In this document: one piece after another, positions 1 to 8,578 of the stretch
Layout of the letters: each line of letters begins with the position of its first letter
Position numbering within the stretch: the first letter of the stretch is position 1
From: Flavobacteriales bacterium
Lineage (GTDB): Bacteria > Bacteroidota > Bacteroidia > NS11-12g > UBA9320
Reading direction: 5' to 3'
Assembly (NCBI GenBank): GCA_020635355.1
Contig: JACJZW010000008.1
Location: forward strand, 62,001-126,000
DNA length: 64,000 nucleotides
Translations under genes and position numbers: made by a program
The notes under the pieces: generated by a model
Database searches by the model: none
Told to the model about the DNA's origin: nothing
The model's input: the letters and a program-made list of their open reading frames with translations, nothing else

Positions 1-264
1 TAGCCCATCCGTAGCCTGCGTAACAACGAAGCACCTGGCAGACATCAGCACTTCGTATCCGGGCATTCCGACCGCCCGTGATCTGCTGCAGCCCAGACAT
101 AGCGGCAGCGGGCGGATGGCAAGTGTCTAATCTCTCAGATTAGGCAGCCATGGCGTAGTTAGACTCGCCGTTTGTGTTTTGAAGATTCCGATTAAAGAGA
201 ACTATCTTCAACGCTCTACATGCTTACACGTCAATCGGCCAACCCGTCAAAACCAGTCAACCCC
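1..264 (-). ncRNA. ssrA: tmRNA (3' end outside window)
   Basis: Transfer-messenger RNA that rescues stalled ribosomes. Read on the minus strand, the 5' end is GGGGTTGACTGGTTTTGACGGG, the conserved tmRNA 5' start, whose first bases pair with the 3' end to form the tRNA-like domain. About 95 bases further in is an open tag frame ending in TAA, followed by GC-rich stems consistent with the pseudoknot region. The 3' half, including the T arm and acceptor strand, lies beyond position 1, so the gene is partial here. The 5' end at 264 is set by the GGGG; the exact processed end is inferred. Confidence 0.93.
140..169 (-). other. tmRNA proteolysis-tag reading frame (GESNYAMAA)
   Basis: The minus-strand codons GGC GAG TCT AAC TAC GCC ATG GCT GCC TAA encode the tag GESNYAMAA. 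Bacteroidota tags that I recall have the form GE(N/T)NYALAA, so the frame and end fit. The C-terminal AMAA replaces the usual ALAA; such small hydrophobic ends are what ClpXP-type proteases recognise. The resume codon is taken as GGC by analogy with relatives. Confidence 0.88.
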
Positions 265-317
265 AAAATTTTTTGAATCAGCTCTGCTGATGATTAACAA
301 TTGTGCTAATGGATTCA

Positions 318-345
318 CAAACTTAGTACCATTCCATCGTTCAAT
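318..345 (-). promoter_or_regulatory. Putative ssrA promoter
   Basis: On the minus strand TAAGTTTG (318-325) matches the Bacteroidota -7 box TAnnTTTG. ATTG at 342-345 sits 16 bases upstream as a weak -33 element. Transcription would start near 311, leaving a 5' leader of about 45 bases to be removed from the tmRNA, as RNase P does. Confidence 0.4.
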
Positions 346-397
346 CAGATGCACGGAATATTTTGACGTTTTGTCAGCATTATACTGATCTTTGATC

Positions 398-850
398 ATG
401 CCTTCACACCTCGTCCGAAACCTAGCCGGAACATTTGCTCTTGCTCTCACGCTCGTTCTCACACTTCATTCCTGCAAACACCCCGATCCCGCCATGGGTG
501 CCTTTCGGGGTAAATACGTCAAAGCGGGTTTTATGATGGTGGACTCCTCTCTCCGTTCCGAAATCGTGGTAACCTCACGAGGTGAAGTTTTTGCCATGGA
601 ACCCGGTAGCGCCGTGTTTGTGAAAAAACAAAAGCTACCCAAACTAAAAACAAAGGCCGTATTTCTGGCGGTGGAGAAAACCGGTATCCTTCAGGATCAC
701 GCCAACAAAAAAGGAATGGCCATGACCCTCTTTATTGAATACCACAAACGCCATAAGACCTATTTATACTCCTGGGGTGAATTGGGCTGGCCCGATGGTG
801 TCCGAGACGCGTATGAAGATTTGGTTAAACTCCATACAGCCAAACCCTAA
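398..850 (+). CDS. Small lipoprotein of unknown function
   Basis: A 150-residue protein I do not recognise. Residues 1-25 form a lipoprotein signal peptide: a short basic start, a hydrophobic stretch rich in Ala and Leu, and a lipobox ending in HSC. The acylated Cys would place it in the outer or inner membrane facing the periplasm. The mature part is basic, with no motif I can name. ATG 398 is preferred over an in-frame TTG six bases upstream. It is divergent from the tmRNA gene and followed by a repeat-rich spacer, so it is probably monocistronic. Confidence 0.75.
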   Translation: MPSHLVRNLAGTFALALTLVLTLHSCKHPDPAMGAFRGKYVKAGFMMVDSSLRSEIVVTSRGEVFAMEPGSAVFVKKQKLPKLKTKAVFLAVEKTGILQDHANKKGMAMTLFIEYHKRHKTYLYSWGELGWPDGVRDAYEDLVKLHTAKP

Positions 851-873
851 ACATGTATTGGTTTAAACGTTTA

Positions 874-967
874 TTAGACGGTTAGACAATTAGATCGATA
901 GATGAATAGACGATTAGTTTAAAAGAACTTTGAACACAAACCCTTGAACACCTGAACCTCTGAACTT
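874..967. repeat. Degenerate octanucleotide repeats, two adjacent families
   Basis: Positions 874-921 hold six 8-base units of the form xTAGAyxx (TTAGACGG, TTAGACAA, TTAGATCG, ATAGATGA, ATAGACGA, TTAGTTTA). Positions 930-967 hold a second family with mostly the same period (TTGAACAC, a 6-base interruption, TTGAACAC, CTGAACCT, CTGAACTT). Together they fill most of the 138-base gap between two plus-strand genes. No promoter box is clear inside. Confidence 0.8.
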
Positions 968-988
968 CAACATTAAAAATCATCTCCA

Positions 989-2206
989 ATGAAATTTGGC
1001 ATCATCCGGGAACGAAAAAATCCACCTGATCGCAGGACACCGCTTACCCCCTCTCTCTGTGCCGATTTTCGGTCGCGTTTTCCCGACCATCAGGTTGTAG
1101 TGGAATCCTCCCCGGATAGAATTTTCTCCAATGAAACCTACCAACAACAGGGCATTCCTATCTCAACTGATCTTTCGGATTGCGATGTCCTTCTGGGCGT
1201 GAAGGAAGTTCCGGTTGATTACCTTATCCCCCATAAAACCTATCTCTTCTTCTCCCATACCATCAAGGCACAACCGTACAATCGGCACCTGCTTCAAACC
1301 ATCCTGGAGAAAAACATTCGTCTGATCGACTATGAATGCCTGGCCTACCCGAATGATGGCGGACGGATTCTGGGATTTGGTTATTGGGCCGGCGTGGTTG
1401 GAGCGTATAACGGACTGCTGACCTGGGGAAAGAAATACGGACAATTCGAACTGAAACCGGCATATAAATGTGCCAATTATGATGAACTCCGAAGTGAGCT
1501 CTCCCGAATTCAAGCACAACTTCCACCCATCCGCATTGGACTTACCGGAACCGGACGCGTGGCAACCGGCGCCCTTGACATCCTGAATCACCTCCACATC
1601 CAACAGCTCAATCCGGAAGAACTAAAGGATGCTCAACCAGCCTCTGCGGTGTTTGTTAACTTCCGGAACGAAGACATCTATACCCGAACGGATGACCCTG
1701 CTGCCCCCTGGGATGTTCATCACTTCTATCACCATCACGAAAACTATACCTCTCAGTTTCAGCCTTACCTGAATCGGATCGACCTGCTGATCAATGGTTT
1801 TTACTGGGAACCAACCCTTCCGGCCTTATTCGCTAAAGAAGATACCGCCAAGCCCAACTTCGCCATCAAGGTTATCGCCGATATTACCTGCGATGTGGAA
1901 GGTTCTGTACCCATCACACTGCGAGCCACCTATCCACATGATCCAACCTTTGGATGGAACCCAGCCACACAGGCCGAGTGTGAACCGTATCAACCTAACA
2001 CCATCGACGTGATGGCGGTCACTGTATTACCCGTTGAACTTCCAGCCGACTCCAGTCAGGAGTTCGGGCAAAGTCTATTGGATGAGGTAATCCCCCTCCT
2101 GATAAAAGGTGATCAGAACGAGATCATTCAACGAGCCACCATTACCGAAAATGGTCACCTAACCTCAAATTACCAATACCTAAAAGACTTTGTTAAAGGG
2201 GATTAG
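989..2206 (+). CDS. Saccharopine dehydrogenase-like NAD(P)-dependent oxidoreductase
   Basis: A 405-residue cytoplasmic oxidoreductase of the alanine dehydrogenase/transhydrogenase N-terminal superfamily, closest in feel to lysine-forming saccharopine dehydrogenase (LYS1 type). Residues 1-10 (KFGIIRERK) match the family start, in which an Arg-Glu-Lys segment binds the amino-acid substrate. A second segment near residue 115 (LIDYECL) matches the family's conserved E-x-L core. A Rossmann motif GLTGTGRVATG lies near residue 185 for the dinucleotide. Bacteroidota often carry this gene annotated as saccharopine or alanine dehydrogenase; the true substrate cannot be read from sequence. It ends tail to tail with the DUF456 gene, sharing four bases. 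Confidence 0.8.
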   Translation: MKFGIIRERKNPPDRRTPLTPSLCADFRSRFPDHQVVVESSPDRIFSNETYQQQGIPISTDLSDCDVLLGVKEVPVDYLIPHKTYLFFSHTIKAQPYNRHLLQTILEKNIRLIDYECLAYPNDGGRILGFGYWAGVVGAYNGLLTWGKKYGQFELKPAYKCANYDELRSELSRIQAQLPPIRIGLTGTGRVATGALDILNHLHIQQLNPEELKDAQPASAVFVNFRNEDIYTRTDDPAAPWDVHHFYHHHENYTSQFQPYLNRIDLLINGFYWEPTLPALFAKEDTAKPNFAIKVIADITCDVEGSVPITLRATYPHDPTFGWNPATQAECEPYQPNTIDVMAVTVLPVELPADSSQEFGQSLLDEVIPLLIKGDQNEIIQRATITENGHLTSNYQYLKDFVKGD

Positions 2207-2694
2207 AACCAGACCAATTTCACGAACTGCACCGTGATCATCACCACTACGCCCAGTTTTAACAGCGTTCCGGCAACGAAGCCCAAAAAGGATCCAATTC
2301 CGGATCGCAGGGCTACATTGGAATCCTGACCCGTCATCAGCTCTCCCGCAATGGCTCCCACAAACGGGCCAACCAGAATGGTGAACGGACCAAAGATGGG
2401 AAAGATAAAAGCCAGGATCAGGCCCACAATACTGCCTGTCTTACCCGCCTTAGTCCCGCCAAATTTCTTGGTACCCCAAATGGGTAAGTAGTAGTCTAAA
2501 ACGGTAATCAGGATAACCACTACGCCATAAATCAACAAGGTCTGGGTGTCAGGGTGAAAGGCCTCTGATGAATGAAGATACAACAGTGGAAGCGCAATGT
2601 AACCAACCGGTGGACCCGGCAACGCCGGCACAATGCACCCCACCAATCCCACAATCAGGATGGCGATGCAAACGATGATCAGGACGATATCCAT
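2203..2694 (-). CDS. DUF456 family membrane protein
   Basis: A 163-residue integral membrane protein with about four to five hydrophobic segments and the GCIVPALPGPP segment near residue 20 that marks the DUF456 family. Glycine-rich helices follow (GTKAGKTGSIVGL, FGPFTILVGPFVGAIAGEL), as expected for the family. Its function is unknown. ATG at 2694 directly follows a TAnnTTTG box. It is divergent from the phosphatase gene and convergent with the oxidoreductase gene, so it stands alone. Confidence 0.85.
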   Translation of the reverse strand: MDIVLIIVCIAILIVGLVGCIVPALPGPPVGYIALPLLYLHSSEAFHPDTQTLLIYGVVVILITVLDYYLPIWGTKKFGGTKAGKTGSIVGLILAFIFPIFGPFTILVGPFVGAIAGELMTGQDSNVALRSGIGSFLGFVAGTLLKLGVVVMITVQFVKLVWF

Positions 2695-2698
2695 AAAA

Positions 2699-2706
2699 CA
2701 AATCTA
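2699..2706 (-). promoter_or_regulatory. -7 box of the DUF456 gene
   Basis: Minus-strand TAGATTTG matches TAnnTTTG and lies five bases before the ATG at 2694, so the transcript would have almost no leader. No good -33 element was seen. Confidence 0.4.
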
Positions 2707-2766
2707 ATCTATTCACCCGCCTTTGCTGAACATTCTCAATGCGCTTGTTGTAATATTGGCTCACAA

Positions 2767-3249
2767 ATGGATAAACCGGTTCGGATACTTTTTGTCTGCC
2801 TTGGCAATATTTGCCGGTCACCAATGGCCGAAGGTCTTTTCGCCCATCATGTGAACCAACGCAACCTGAGTCATTTGTTTGAAATCGATAGCGCGGGAAC
2901 GGCTGGTTATCATGTTGGAGAACTCCCGGACAGACGAATGCGCAGGACGGCCAAACGACATCACATCGATCTCACTAGCCGGGCTCGGAAGTTTACCGCC
3001 TCTGATCTGAATTCCTTTGATTTCATCCTGGCCATGGACCGAAGCAACCTGAGTGATATTCTGGCCCTATCGGATGGTGAACACTCGGCCACAGTGCAAC
3101 TCATGCGCGATTTTGAGCCGATGGCTAACGCCGATGTGCCCGACCCCTATTACGGTGGTGACGATGGGTTTGAAGCCGTTTATCAACTCCTGGACGTGTG
3201 CTGCACCAATCTTCTAAACCACTTACTCAACCAACAGAACGCCCAATGA
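2767..3249 (+). CDS. Low-molecular-weight protein-tyrosine phosphatase
   Basis: A 160-residue cytoplasmic phosphatase. The P-loop CLGNICRS lies near residue 12, giving the nucleophilic Cys and the phosphate-binding Arg. The general-acid Asp is in the DPYYGGDDGFE segment near residue 130, as in the LMW-PTP family, and the length is typical. Family members dephosphorylate phosphotyrosine proteins or small arginine-phosphate or sugar-phosphate targets; the target here is unknown. ATG 2767 is chosen because the conserved VRILFVCLGNICRS start follows at once. The stop overlaps the next start by four bases (ATGA), so the two genes are translationally coupled. Confidence 0.92.
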   Translation: MDKPVRILFVCLGNICRSPMAEGLFAHHVNQRNLSHLFEIDSAGTAGYHVGELPDRRMRRTAKRHHIDLTSRARKFTASDLNSFDFILAMDRSNLSDILALSDGEHSATVQLMRDFEPMANADVPDPYYGGDDGFEAVYQLLDVCCTNLLNHLLNQQNAQ

Positions 3250-5744
3250 AACGACTGCTCATTTCCCTTTCCCTTTCTCTTTCTCTTTCAGTCTCGCTCG
3301 CCTTTGGTCAATCGTCTTCCATCCTTCATCGCATTGATAAACTCAATCACGTTACCCGTGTCTTGTATATAGCCGCTCACCCGGACGATGAAAATACCCG
3401 TTTGATTGCGTGGTTAACCAACGATCAAATGGTAGACGTTTCCTACCTCAGCATCACGCGGGGCGATGGCGGACAAAACCTCATCGGAACGGAAATAGGT
3501 GATGAACTGGGTTTAATTCGAACACACGAACTCATGGCTGCACGGCGGGTAGATGGCGGACATCAATACTTCACCAGTGCCGTAGACTTCGGATACTCCA
3601 AAACTCCGGAGGAAACACTCAGGATCTGGAATCAGGAAAAGGTGCTTCAGGATATGGTTCGGGTTATCCGTCACGTTAAGCCCGACATCATCATCACCCG
3701 CTTTTCACCTGAAATCACACCCGGACGATCAACACACGGCCACCATACGGCATCGGCGAAGCTTGCCCTCATCGCATCCGAATATGCCGCAGATCCTACC
3801 AAATACCCATCTCCCGAATACCCGGTTCATCGCACCAAAAAAATCTTCTGGAACACCAGCTGGTGGTTCTACGGCAGTGAAGAAAAAATGGATGAAGCGG
3901 TGGACCAAAACCCTTCCCGATACATCAAACTGGACGTAAACAGCTACCTCCCTCTGCTCGGCTCCACCTGTTCCGAGATTTCGGCTACCAGCCGTTCACA
4001 GCACAAAAGCCAGGGCTTTGGCAGCTCGCCGGAAGTAGGTCCTCAACTTGAACTGCTTGAATTATTGCAGGGAGATCATACCGGCTCCAACCTCTTCAAC
4101 GGCATTCCAACAACCTTATCTGAAACCACGTACGGTAAGAAGGTCGCTAAGTGCATTGCGCACATTCAAAAGAAGTTTGATCCCACGGCGCCCGATAAAT
4201 CCGTCAATGACCTGTTGGAGCTGATGGAGCAATTCCGCATCCTTGGAACAAATCCAGACCTGAAATCTTTGGCGGATGCCAAAATGGAAGAAACCCGTCA
4301 GGTCATTGCCGATTGCCTCGGAATTCGAGCCAAATTACTCGCAAGTCAACTTCGATTTTATCAGGGGGAACGCATTCCCATTCAGATTGAAATCACCTCT
4401 AATGCGCCCAACACCTCGGTATCGCTGCGTCGCCTGGAATACCATCCCAAGGTAGATGCATTCAATTCCCTCAACCATGATTTGTCGCGTGTTTATACCC
4501 ACAAAGACACCATTGAGTCCGGCAGTTTTACCAAAACAGCTCCATACTGGCTTCAGCTAAATAAGACATTGGGCAGCTATACGTGGCCGGAAGATTACGC
4601 CAATGAACCCGGATTGCCATTCAATCATTATCCGCACAATGCCTGGCTCAGTTTTGATGTGAATGGTACCTACTTTCAGCTTATGGTTCCCGTCCTTTAT
4701 GGCCATACGGATCCCGTGAAGGGGGAAATCCGACAACCCATTGCGGTAACCCCGGAGGTCATGTTGAACCTGGATCGTGAGGTGTATGTTTTTGCGACAT
4801 CTGCCCCCAAAACCATTGGGGTAGAACACATTACTGGCAACACCGCCGTAACCGGAACCCTGCGATTGCTGGTTCCTGATGGCTGGAAAACCAGTCCGGA
4901 ATCGTATACCGTTAGCGGTTCTTTTTCCGGTCAAAAGCAACTGTTTGAATTCACCGTTACACCACCCGCCGATCAACAATCGGCCAGCGTTCAAGCCGTC
5001 TTTATTTCAACGGATACACAGCAATTCGATAAGGGTTTCCATGAAATTGCCTATGATCACATCCCCTACCGACTCACCTTTCCCCTCGCCTCGGCAGCCA
5101 TCCGACGGATTGATTTGCAAAAGCGAGGTGAACACATTGGTTACTTGATGGGTGCCGGCGATAAAGTGCCGGAAGCCTTGAAGGAAATGGGCTATCGGGT
5201 AACGATGATCACCACCAATGACATCATGCAGGATAGTTTGAAATACGATGCCATCGTGATTGGTATTCGGGCGTTTAATGTCCTGGACGATATCGGAAAC
5301 ATCCACACCCGATTGATGAACTATGTCCAGGGCGGAGGAAATGTGGTGGTTCAATACAACACCTCACACCGGCTCAAAACAACCGACATTGGCCCATATC
5401 CGATTTCTGTTTCACGGGAACGGGTTACGGAGGAGGACGCTGAAGTCGTATTTCTCAAACGCGATCATCCGGTGCTGAAACAGCCCAATTCGATCAGTAC
5501 CGTTGATTTTGACGGTTGGGTGCAGGAACGCGGTTTATACTTCCCGGATACCTGGGATGAGCACTACGATGCGGTATTCTCCATGCATGACAATGGGGAA
5601 GATCCCTTGAGTGGCAGCCTTTTGATTGGTCAATATGGATCCGGATACTTTGTGTACACGGGCATTTCCTTCTTCCGTGAATTACCCGCGGGTGTCCCCG
5701 GAGCCTATCGACTGCTTGCCAACCTCATCTCCCTCGGAAAGTAA
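3246..5744 (+). CDS. Secreted PIG-L family deacetylase, large form
   Basis: An 832-residue exported protein. Residues 1-21 are a signal peptide whose core is SLSLSLSLS, encoded by a hexamer repeat. The PIG-L (LmbE-like) deacetylase domain follows, with the zinc motif AHPDDE at residues 44-49 and a second metal segment HGHHTAS near residue 165. Such enzymes remove N-acetyl groups from GlcNAc-containing glycans or conjugates. The rest, about 500 residues, contains beta-rich segments and ends in a flavodoxin-like fold (GYLMGAGDKVPEALKEMGY; GGGNVVVQYN), similar to the amidotransferase-like tail of Bacteroidota PIG-L proteins. It is coupled to the phosphatase gene upstream. The substrate is unknown. 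Confidence 0.85.
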   Translation: MKRLLISLSLSLSLSVSLAFGQSSSILHRIDKLNHVTRVLYIAAHPDDENTRLIAWLTNDQMVDVSYLSITRGDGGQNLIGTEIGDELGLIRTHELMAARRVDGGHQYFTSAVDFGYSKTPEETLRIWNQEKVLQDMVRVIRHVKPDIIITRFSPEITPGRSTHGHHTASAKLALIASEYAADPTKYPSPEYPVHRTKKIFWNTSWWFYGSEEKMDEAVDQNPSRYIKLDVNSYLPLLGSTCSEISATSRSQHKSQGFGSSPEVGPQLELLELLQGDHTGSNLFNGIPTTLSETTYGKKVAKCIAHIQKKFDPTAPDKSVNDLLELMEQFRILGTNPDLKSLADAKMEETRQVIADCLGIRAKLLASQLRFYQGERIPIQIEITSNAPNTSVSLRRLEYHPKVDAFNSLNHDLSRVYTHKDTIESGSFTKTAPYWLQLNKTLGSYTWPEDYANEPGLPFNHYPHNAWLSFDVNGTYFQLMVPVLYGHTDPVKGEIRQPIAVTPEVMLNLDREVYVFATSAPKTIGVEHITGNTAVTGTLRLLVPDGWKTSPESYTVSGSFSGQKQLFEFTVTPPADQQSASVQAVFISTDTQQFDKGFHEIAYDHIPYRLTFPLASAAIRRIDLQKRGEHIGYLMGAGDKVPEALKEMGYRVTMITTNDIMQDSLKYDAIVIGIRAFNVLDDIGNIHTRLMNYVQGGGNVVVQYNTSHRLKTTDIGPYPISVSRERVTEEDAEVVFLKRDHPVLKQPNSISTVDFDGWVQERGLYFPDTWDEHYDAVFSMHDNGEDPLSGSLLIGQYGSGYFVYTGISFFRELPAGVPGAYRLLANLISLGK
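3262..3291 (+). repeat. In-frame hexanucleotide repeat in signal peptide
   Basis: Five consecutive 6-base units (TTTCCC, TTTCCC, TTTCTC, TTTCTC, TTTCAG) encode the Ser-Leu repeat in the hydrophobic core of the PIG-L protein's signal peptide. Gain or loss of a unit would change the signal peptide by two residues without a frameshift. Confidence 0.85.
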
Positions 5745-5780
5745 TCAGCGAAACGCCGGAATCATCCCACAGCTCCCTTC

Positions 5781-5978
5781 GTTATTCGTTCTTAGATCTA
5801 AGCGTTTACCGAAAAGGTGGCGTTGCGAAGCAACCCACCGTTATTCGTTCTTAGATTTTAGCTCTTACCTAAAAGGTGGTGTTGCGAAGCAACCCACTGT
5901 TATTCGTTCTTAGATATTAGCTCTTACCCAAAAAGTGGCGTTGCGAAGCAACCCACCGTTATTCGTTCTTAGCTTTTC
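5781..5978. repeat. 59-bp tandem palindromic repeat, three copies plus a partial
   Basis: Units start at 5781, 5840, 5899 and 5958, an exact 59-base period; the fourth is cut after about 16-20 bases. Each unit begins GTTATTCGTTCTTAGAT and ends with a hairpin: GGTGG, one base, GTTGC, loop GAA, GCAAC, CCACC. Stem bases are mostly kept while the middle varies. The array fills the gap between the convergent 3' ends of the PIG-L gene and pgk, so each hairpin may act as a bidirectional transcript end, though no T tract follows. Confidence 0.9.
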
Positions 5979-5987
5979 GTTATTAGA

Positions 5988-7196
5988 TCACCGACTCACT
6001 CCCTTCAAAACCGCTGCAATACCCGGAAGTTCCTTTCCTTCAAAATACTCCAGTAATGCTCCGCCTCCGGTAGACACATAACTCACGCGGTCCAGAAGAT
6101 CAAACGCTTTGATGGCCGCGGCACTATCGCCTCCGCCAATTAAGGAGAATGCCCCACCAGTGGTGGCTTCAGCTACGGAAAGCGCAACCGACTTACTACC
6201 ATTGGCAAAATGGCTGAATTCAAAAACACCCATGGGTCCGTTCCAAAGCAGTGTTTTAGATGTACTGATAATATCCGTGAAGGTTTTAACCGCTTTAGGC
6301 CCGATGTCCAATCCCATCCATCCGTCCGGAATGGCGTTACTCGGACAAACATCGTTTCCATCCTCATTGCTAAAAGAACGGGCGCACACCGAGTTTTCTG
6401 GAAGGAAAAGTTTGACGCCCTTGGCATCGGCCTTGGCCAGCAACTCCTTAGTTAGCTCCAAACGATCGTCTTCGCACAAACTGTTTCCAATGGAGCCACC
6501 CTGTGCCTTGATGAAGGTATAGGCCATTCCACCGCCAATCAGAATATTATCAGCAATGTTCATCAGGTTTTCCAAAATCAACAACTTGTCTGAAACCTTG
6601 GCACCACCCACAATGGCGGTAAAGGGCTTTTGCGGAGCGTTCAGAACCTGTTCGGCATTATTGATTTCGTTGGCCATGATGTAGCCAAAATATTTCGCGG
6701 TAGGGAAATAATCAGCGATGATGGCGGTTGATGCATGTGCCCGGTGGGCTGTACCAAAGGCATCATTGATGTAGAAATCACCATGAGAGGCCAGCTTGCG
6801 TGCAAACTCCGGGTCTCCGGCCGTTTCTTCGGCATAGAATCTCAGGTTTTCCAACAAGAGAATTTCTCCGGCAGGAAGGTTCTCGGACATGTGCAGCGCA
6901 CCTTCACCAATGCAATCATTCGCAAAGTGTACGGTTCGTCCGGTTAGTACTGCCAAATGCGATACCAAATGTCGTAAACTGAACTTGTCTTCCGGTCCGC
7001 TTTTTGGTCGTCCCAAATGCGACATCAACACCACGCTTCCACCATCGTTTAATACTTTCTGAATGGTAGGAACAGCCGCAGCCATTCGGGCATCGTCCGT
7101 AATGTTAAAATCCGCATCTAACGGTACATTAAAGTCTACGCGAATAACCGCGCGCTTTCCGCTGAAATTAAACTGATCAACTGTTGGGATTGCCAT
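5988..7196 (-). CDS. pgk: Phosphoglycerate kinase
   Basis: A 402-residue cytoplasmic glycolytic enzyme that transfers phosphate between 1,3-bisphosphoglycerate and ADP. The N-terminal signature RVDFNVPLD lies near residue 20 and the substrate segment SHLGRPKG-like ([16 protein letters not shown]) near 60. The ATP side has GGAKVSDKL near 200, GPMGVFE near 325 and GGGDSAAA near 355. The length is normal for the family. The start is ATG 7196; its first 20 bases overlap the end of the upstream cyclophilin gene, so the two are co-transcribed. Confidence 0.98.
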   Translation of the reverse strand: MAIPTVDQFNFSGKRAVIRVDFNVPLDADFNITDDARMAAAVPTIQKVLNDGGSVVLMSHLGRPKSGPEDKFSLRHLVSHLAVLTGRTVHFANDCIGEGALHMSENLPAGEILLLENLRFYAEETAGDPEFARKLASHGDFYINDAFGTAHRAHASTAIIADYFPTAKYFGYIMANEINNAEQVLNAPQKPFTAIVGGAKVSDKLLILENLMNIADNILIGGGMAYTFIKAQGGSIGNSLCEDDRLELTKELLAKADAKGVKLFLPENSVCARSFSNEDGNDVCPSNAIPDGWMGLDIGPKAVKTFTDIISTSKTLLWNGPMGVFEFSHFANGSKSVALSVAEATTGGAFSLIGGGDSAAAIKAFDLLDRVSYVSTGGGALLEYFEGKELPGIAAVLKGVSR

Positions 7197-7893
7197 CTCG
7201 TAATTGATTGAAGGTTGCTACAGCATCAAAGTTTTTGGCGGCTTCGCCGATGCGGTGAATGTGAATGAATCGAATTTTATCGCCTTGAAGGGTGCGGTTT
7301 ACCACATCCTGTCCCATGACCACTAATCCGAAGATAGAGTGCACGTTGTCCAAATGGGGCTGAGGTGAAATGGTGATAAAGAATTGGGATCCATTGCTTC
7401 CAGGCCCGCTGTTGGCCATGGACAACCGTCCCGGAGCATTGTGACGAAGATCTGGATGAAACTCATCGCGGAATTGGTAGCCCGGCCCTCCGGTTCCATT
7501 ACCGAGGGGATCGCCTCCTTGAATCATAAAGTCCTGATTGTCGCCATTGGTATAGCTAATTACCCGATGAAAAATGAGTCCGTCATAATACGGTTCCCCC
7601 AGAGGCTTGGCAGAATTGGGCATGGAGCCCTCTGTGAGTGCCACAAAATTGGCCACGGTTAACGGCGTTCGATCCATTTCCAGGCGTACCAGAATATCCC
7701 CCTCGGTTATATGGAATTGAGCGTACATTCCTTCACCATAATTGGCCAAAATCAGGGAGTCGCTCATCACGTAATCGGCTTTATTCCAGGTGGATGTTTG
7801 GGCCGTTTGGGTGGAATCGGTTTCGTTGCCTGCCGGCTTGCAGGACGCAAAGAACACGGCAAGTATTCCGGCAATCAGAGTTATTCGTTTCAT
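7177..7893 (-). CDS. Cyclophilin-type peptidyl-prolyl isomerase, lipoprotein
   Basis: A 238-residue lipoprotein. Residues 1-18 are a signal peptide with lipobox FFASC. A Thr/Gln-rich linker leads to a cyclophilin domain from about residue 55. Its core shows [27 protein letters not shown] and [17 protein letters not shown], including the catalytic Arg of FHRVI and the family's Q-FFIT segment. It would assist folding of exported proteins by prolyl cis-trans isomerisation at the membrane. It is the first gene of a two-gene unit with pgk and has a TAnnTTTG box 21 bases upstream. Confidence 0.92.
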   Translation of the reverse strand: MKRITLIAGILAVFFASCKPAGNETDSTQTAQTSTWNKADYVMSDSLILANYGEGMYAQFHITEGDILVRLEMDRTPLTVANFVALTEGSMPNSAKPLGEPYYDGLIFHRVISYTNGDNQDFMIQGGDPLGNGTGGPGYQFRDEFHPDLRHNAPGRLSMANSGPGSNGSQFFITISPQPHLDNVHSIFGLVVMGQDVVNRTLQGDKIRFIHIHRIGEAAKNFDAVATFNQLRDGNPNS

Positions 7894-7913
7894 AATTGAT
7901 GTGTAACGGGGTG

Positions 7914-7921
7914 CAAAGGTA
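7914..7921 (-). promoter_or_regulatory. -7 box of the cyclophilin-pgk unit
   Basis: Minus-strand TACCTTTG matches TAnnTTTG. It lies in the 37-base gap before the ATG at 7893. The same octamer occurs before the 13.4-kb operon, the TPR gene and the tRNA gene, which supports it as a real promoter element. Confidence 0.5.
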
Positions 7922-7930
7922 AAAATCCCC

Positions 7931-8575
7931 TTATTTTTTTCGAGCTATCATGAGACCATCCCGAACCGGCATGAGTATGTTCTCAACGCGGTCATCGTTG
8001 TGCACTTTTTTACTAAACTCATAAAGAGCGCGGGTTTCTTCATCCCGTTCAATTTCGCCGGCATCCAGCACCTTGCCACTCCACAGAACGTTATCGGCTA
8101 TGATGATGCCTCCGGATGGCATTTTGTCCATGATGATATCGTAATACGCGGCATAGGTTTCTTTGTCGGCATCAATAAAGGCCAGATCAATTTCGCCTTC
8201 AATACCGGGTAAAATCTCCAGCGCATTACCAATGATCAATTCCATCTGGCCGGCATAGGGAGATTCATCAAAGTATCGGCGGATGCGCGTCTCCAGTTCT
8301 TCATTGATGTCCATGGTAATCAATCGTCCTCCTGGTTGAAGTCCTTCTGCCAAACACAAGGCCGAGTAACCCGTATAGGTGCCCACTTCAACAATGGTTT
8401 TGGGTCGGGTCATCTTACTGAACATCGACAAAATCCGCCCCTGCATGTGTCCGCTGAGCATTCTGGGAATCAGCACATTGGCATAGGTGTCCCGATTCAA
8501 ACGAGCCAGCAAATCGGTTTCTGGCGAGGTGAGTTGTTCGGAGTAGTCGGAAAGTTTGGGGTCAAGGAAGTCCAT
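7931..8575 (-). CDS. O-methyltransferase, SAM-dependent (COMT-like)
   Basis: A 214-residue cytoplasmic methyltransferase of the O-methyltransferase family 3. SAM motif I is VEVGTYTGYSALCLAEGL near residue 62 and the acidic motif II is LITMDINEE near 88. Metal-ligand Asp residues are in AFIDADKETYAAYY near 135 and IIADNVLWSGKV near 160, the pattern of catechol O-methyltransferase-like enzymes; TrmR-type tRNA methyltransferases share it, so the substrate is open. It is the last gene of a six-gene operon starting at 13398, three bases after the EEP gene. Confidence 0.9.
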   Translation of the reverse strand: MDFLDPKLSDYSEQLTSPETDLLARLNRDTYANVLIPRMLSGHMQGRILSMFSKMTRPKTIVEVGTYTGYSALCLAEGLQPGGRLITMDINEELETRIRRYFDESPYAGQMELIIGNALEILPGIEGEIDLAFIDADKETYAAYYDIIMDKMPSGGIIIADNVLWSGKVLDAGEIERDEETRALYEFSKKVHNDDRVENILMPVRDGLMIARKK

Positions 8576-8578
8576 TAA

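Noticed and set aside
1163..1603. Long antisense frame opposite the saccharopine dehydrogenase-like gene
   Set aside because: It has no recognisable domain and lies fully inside a well supported gene. The same holds for the other antisense frames seen opposite pgk, pheS and the DUF2723 gene.
5781..5978. The 59-bp repeats as a CRISPR array
   Set aside because: Whole 59-base units repeat with no unique spacers between constant repeats, and there are no cas genes.
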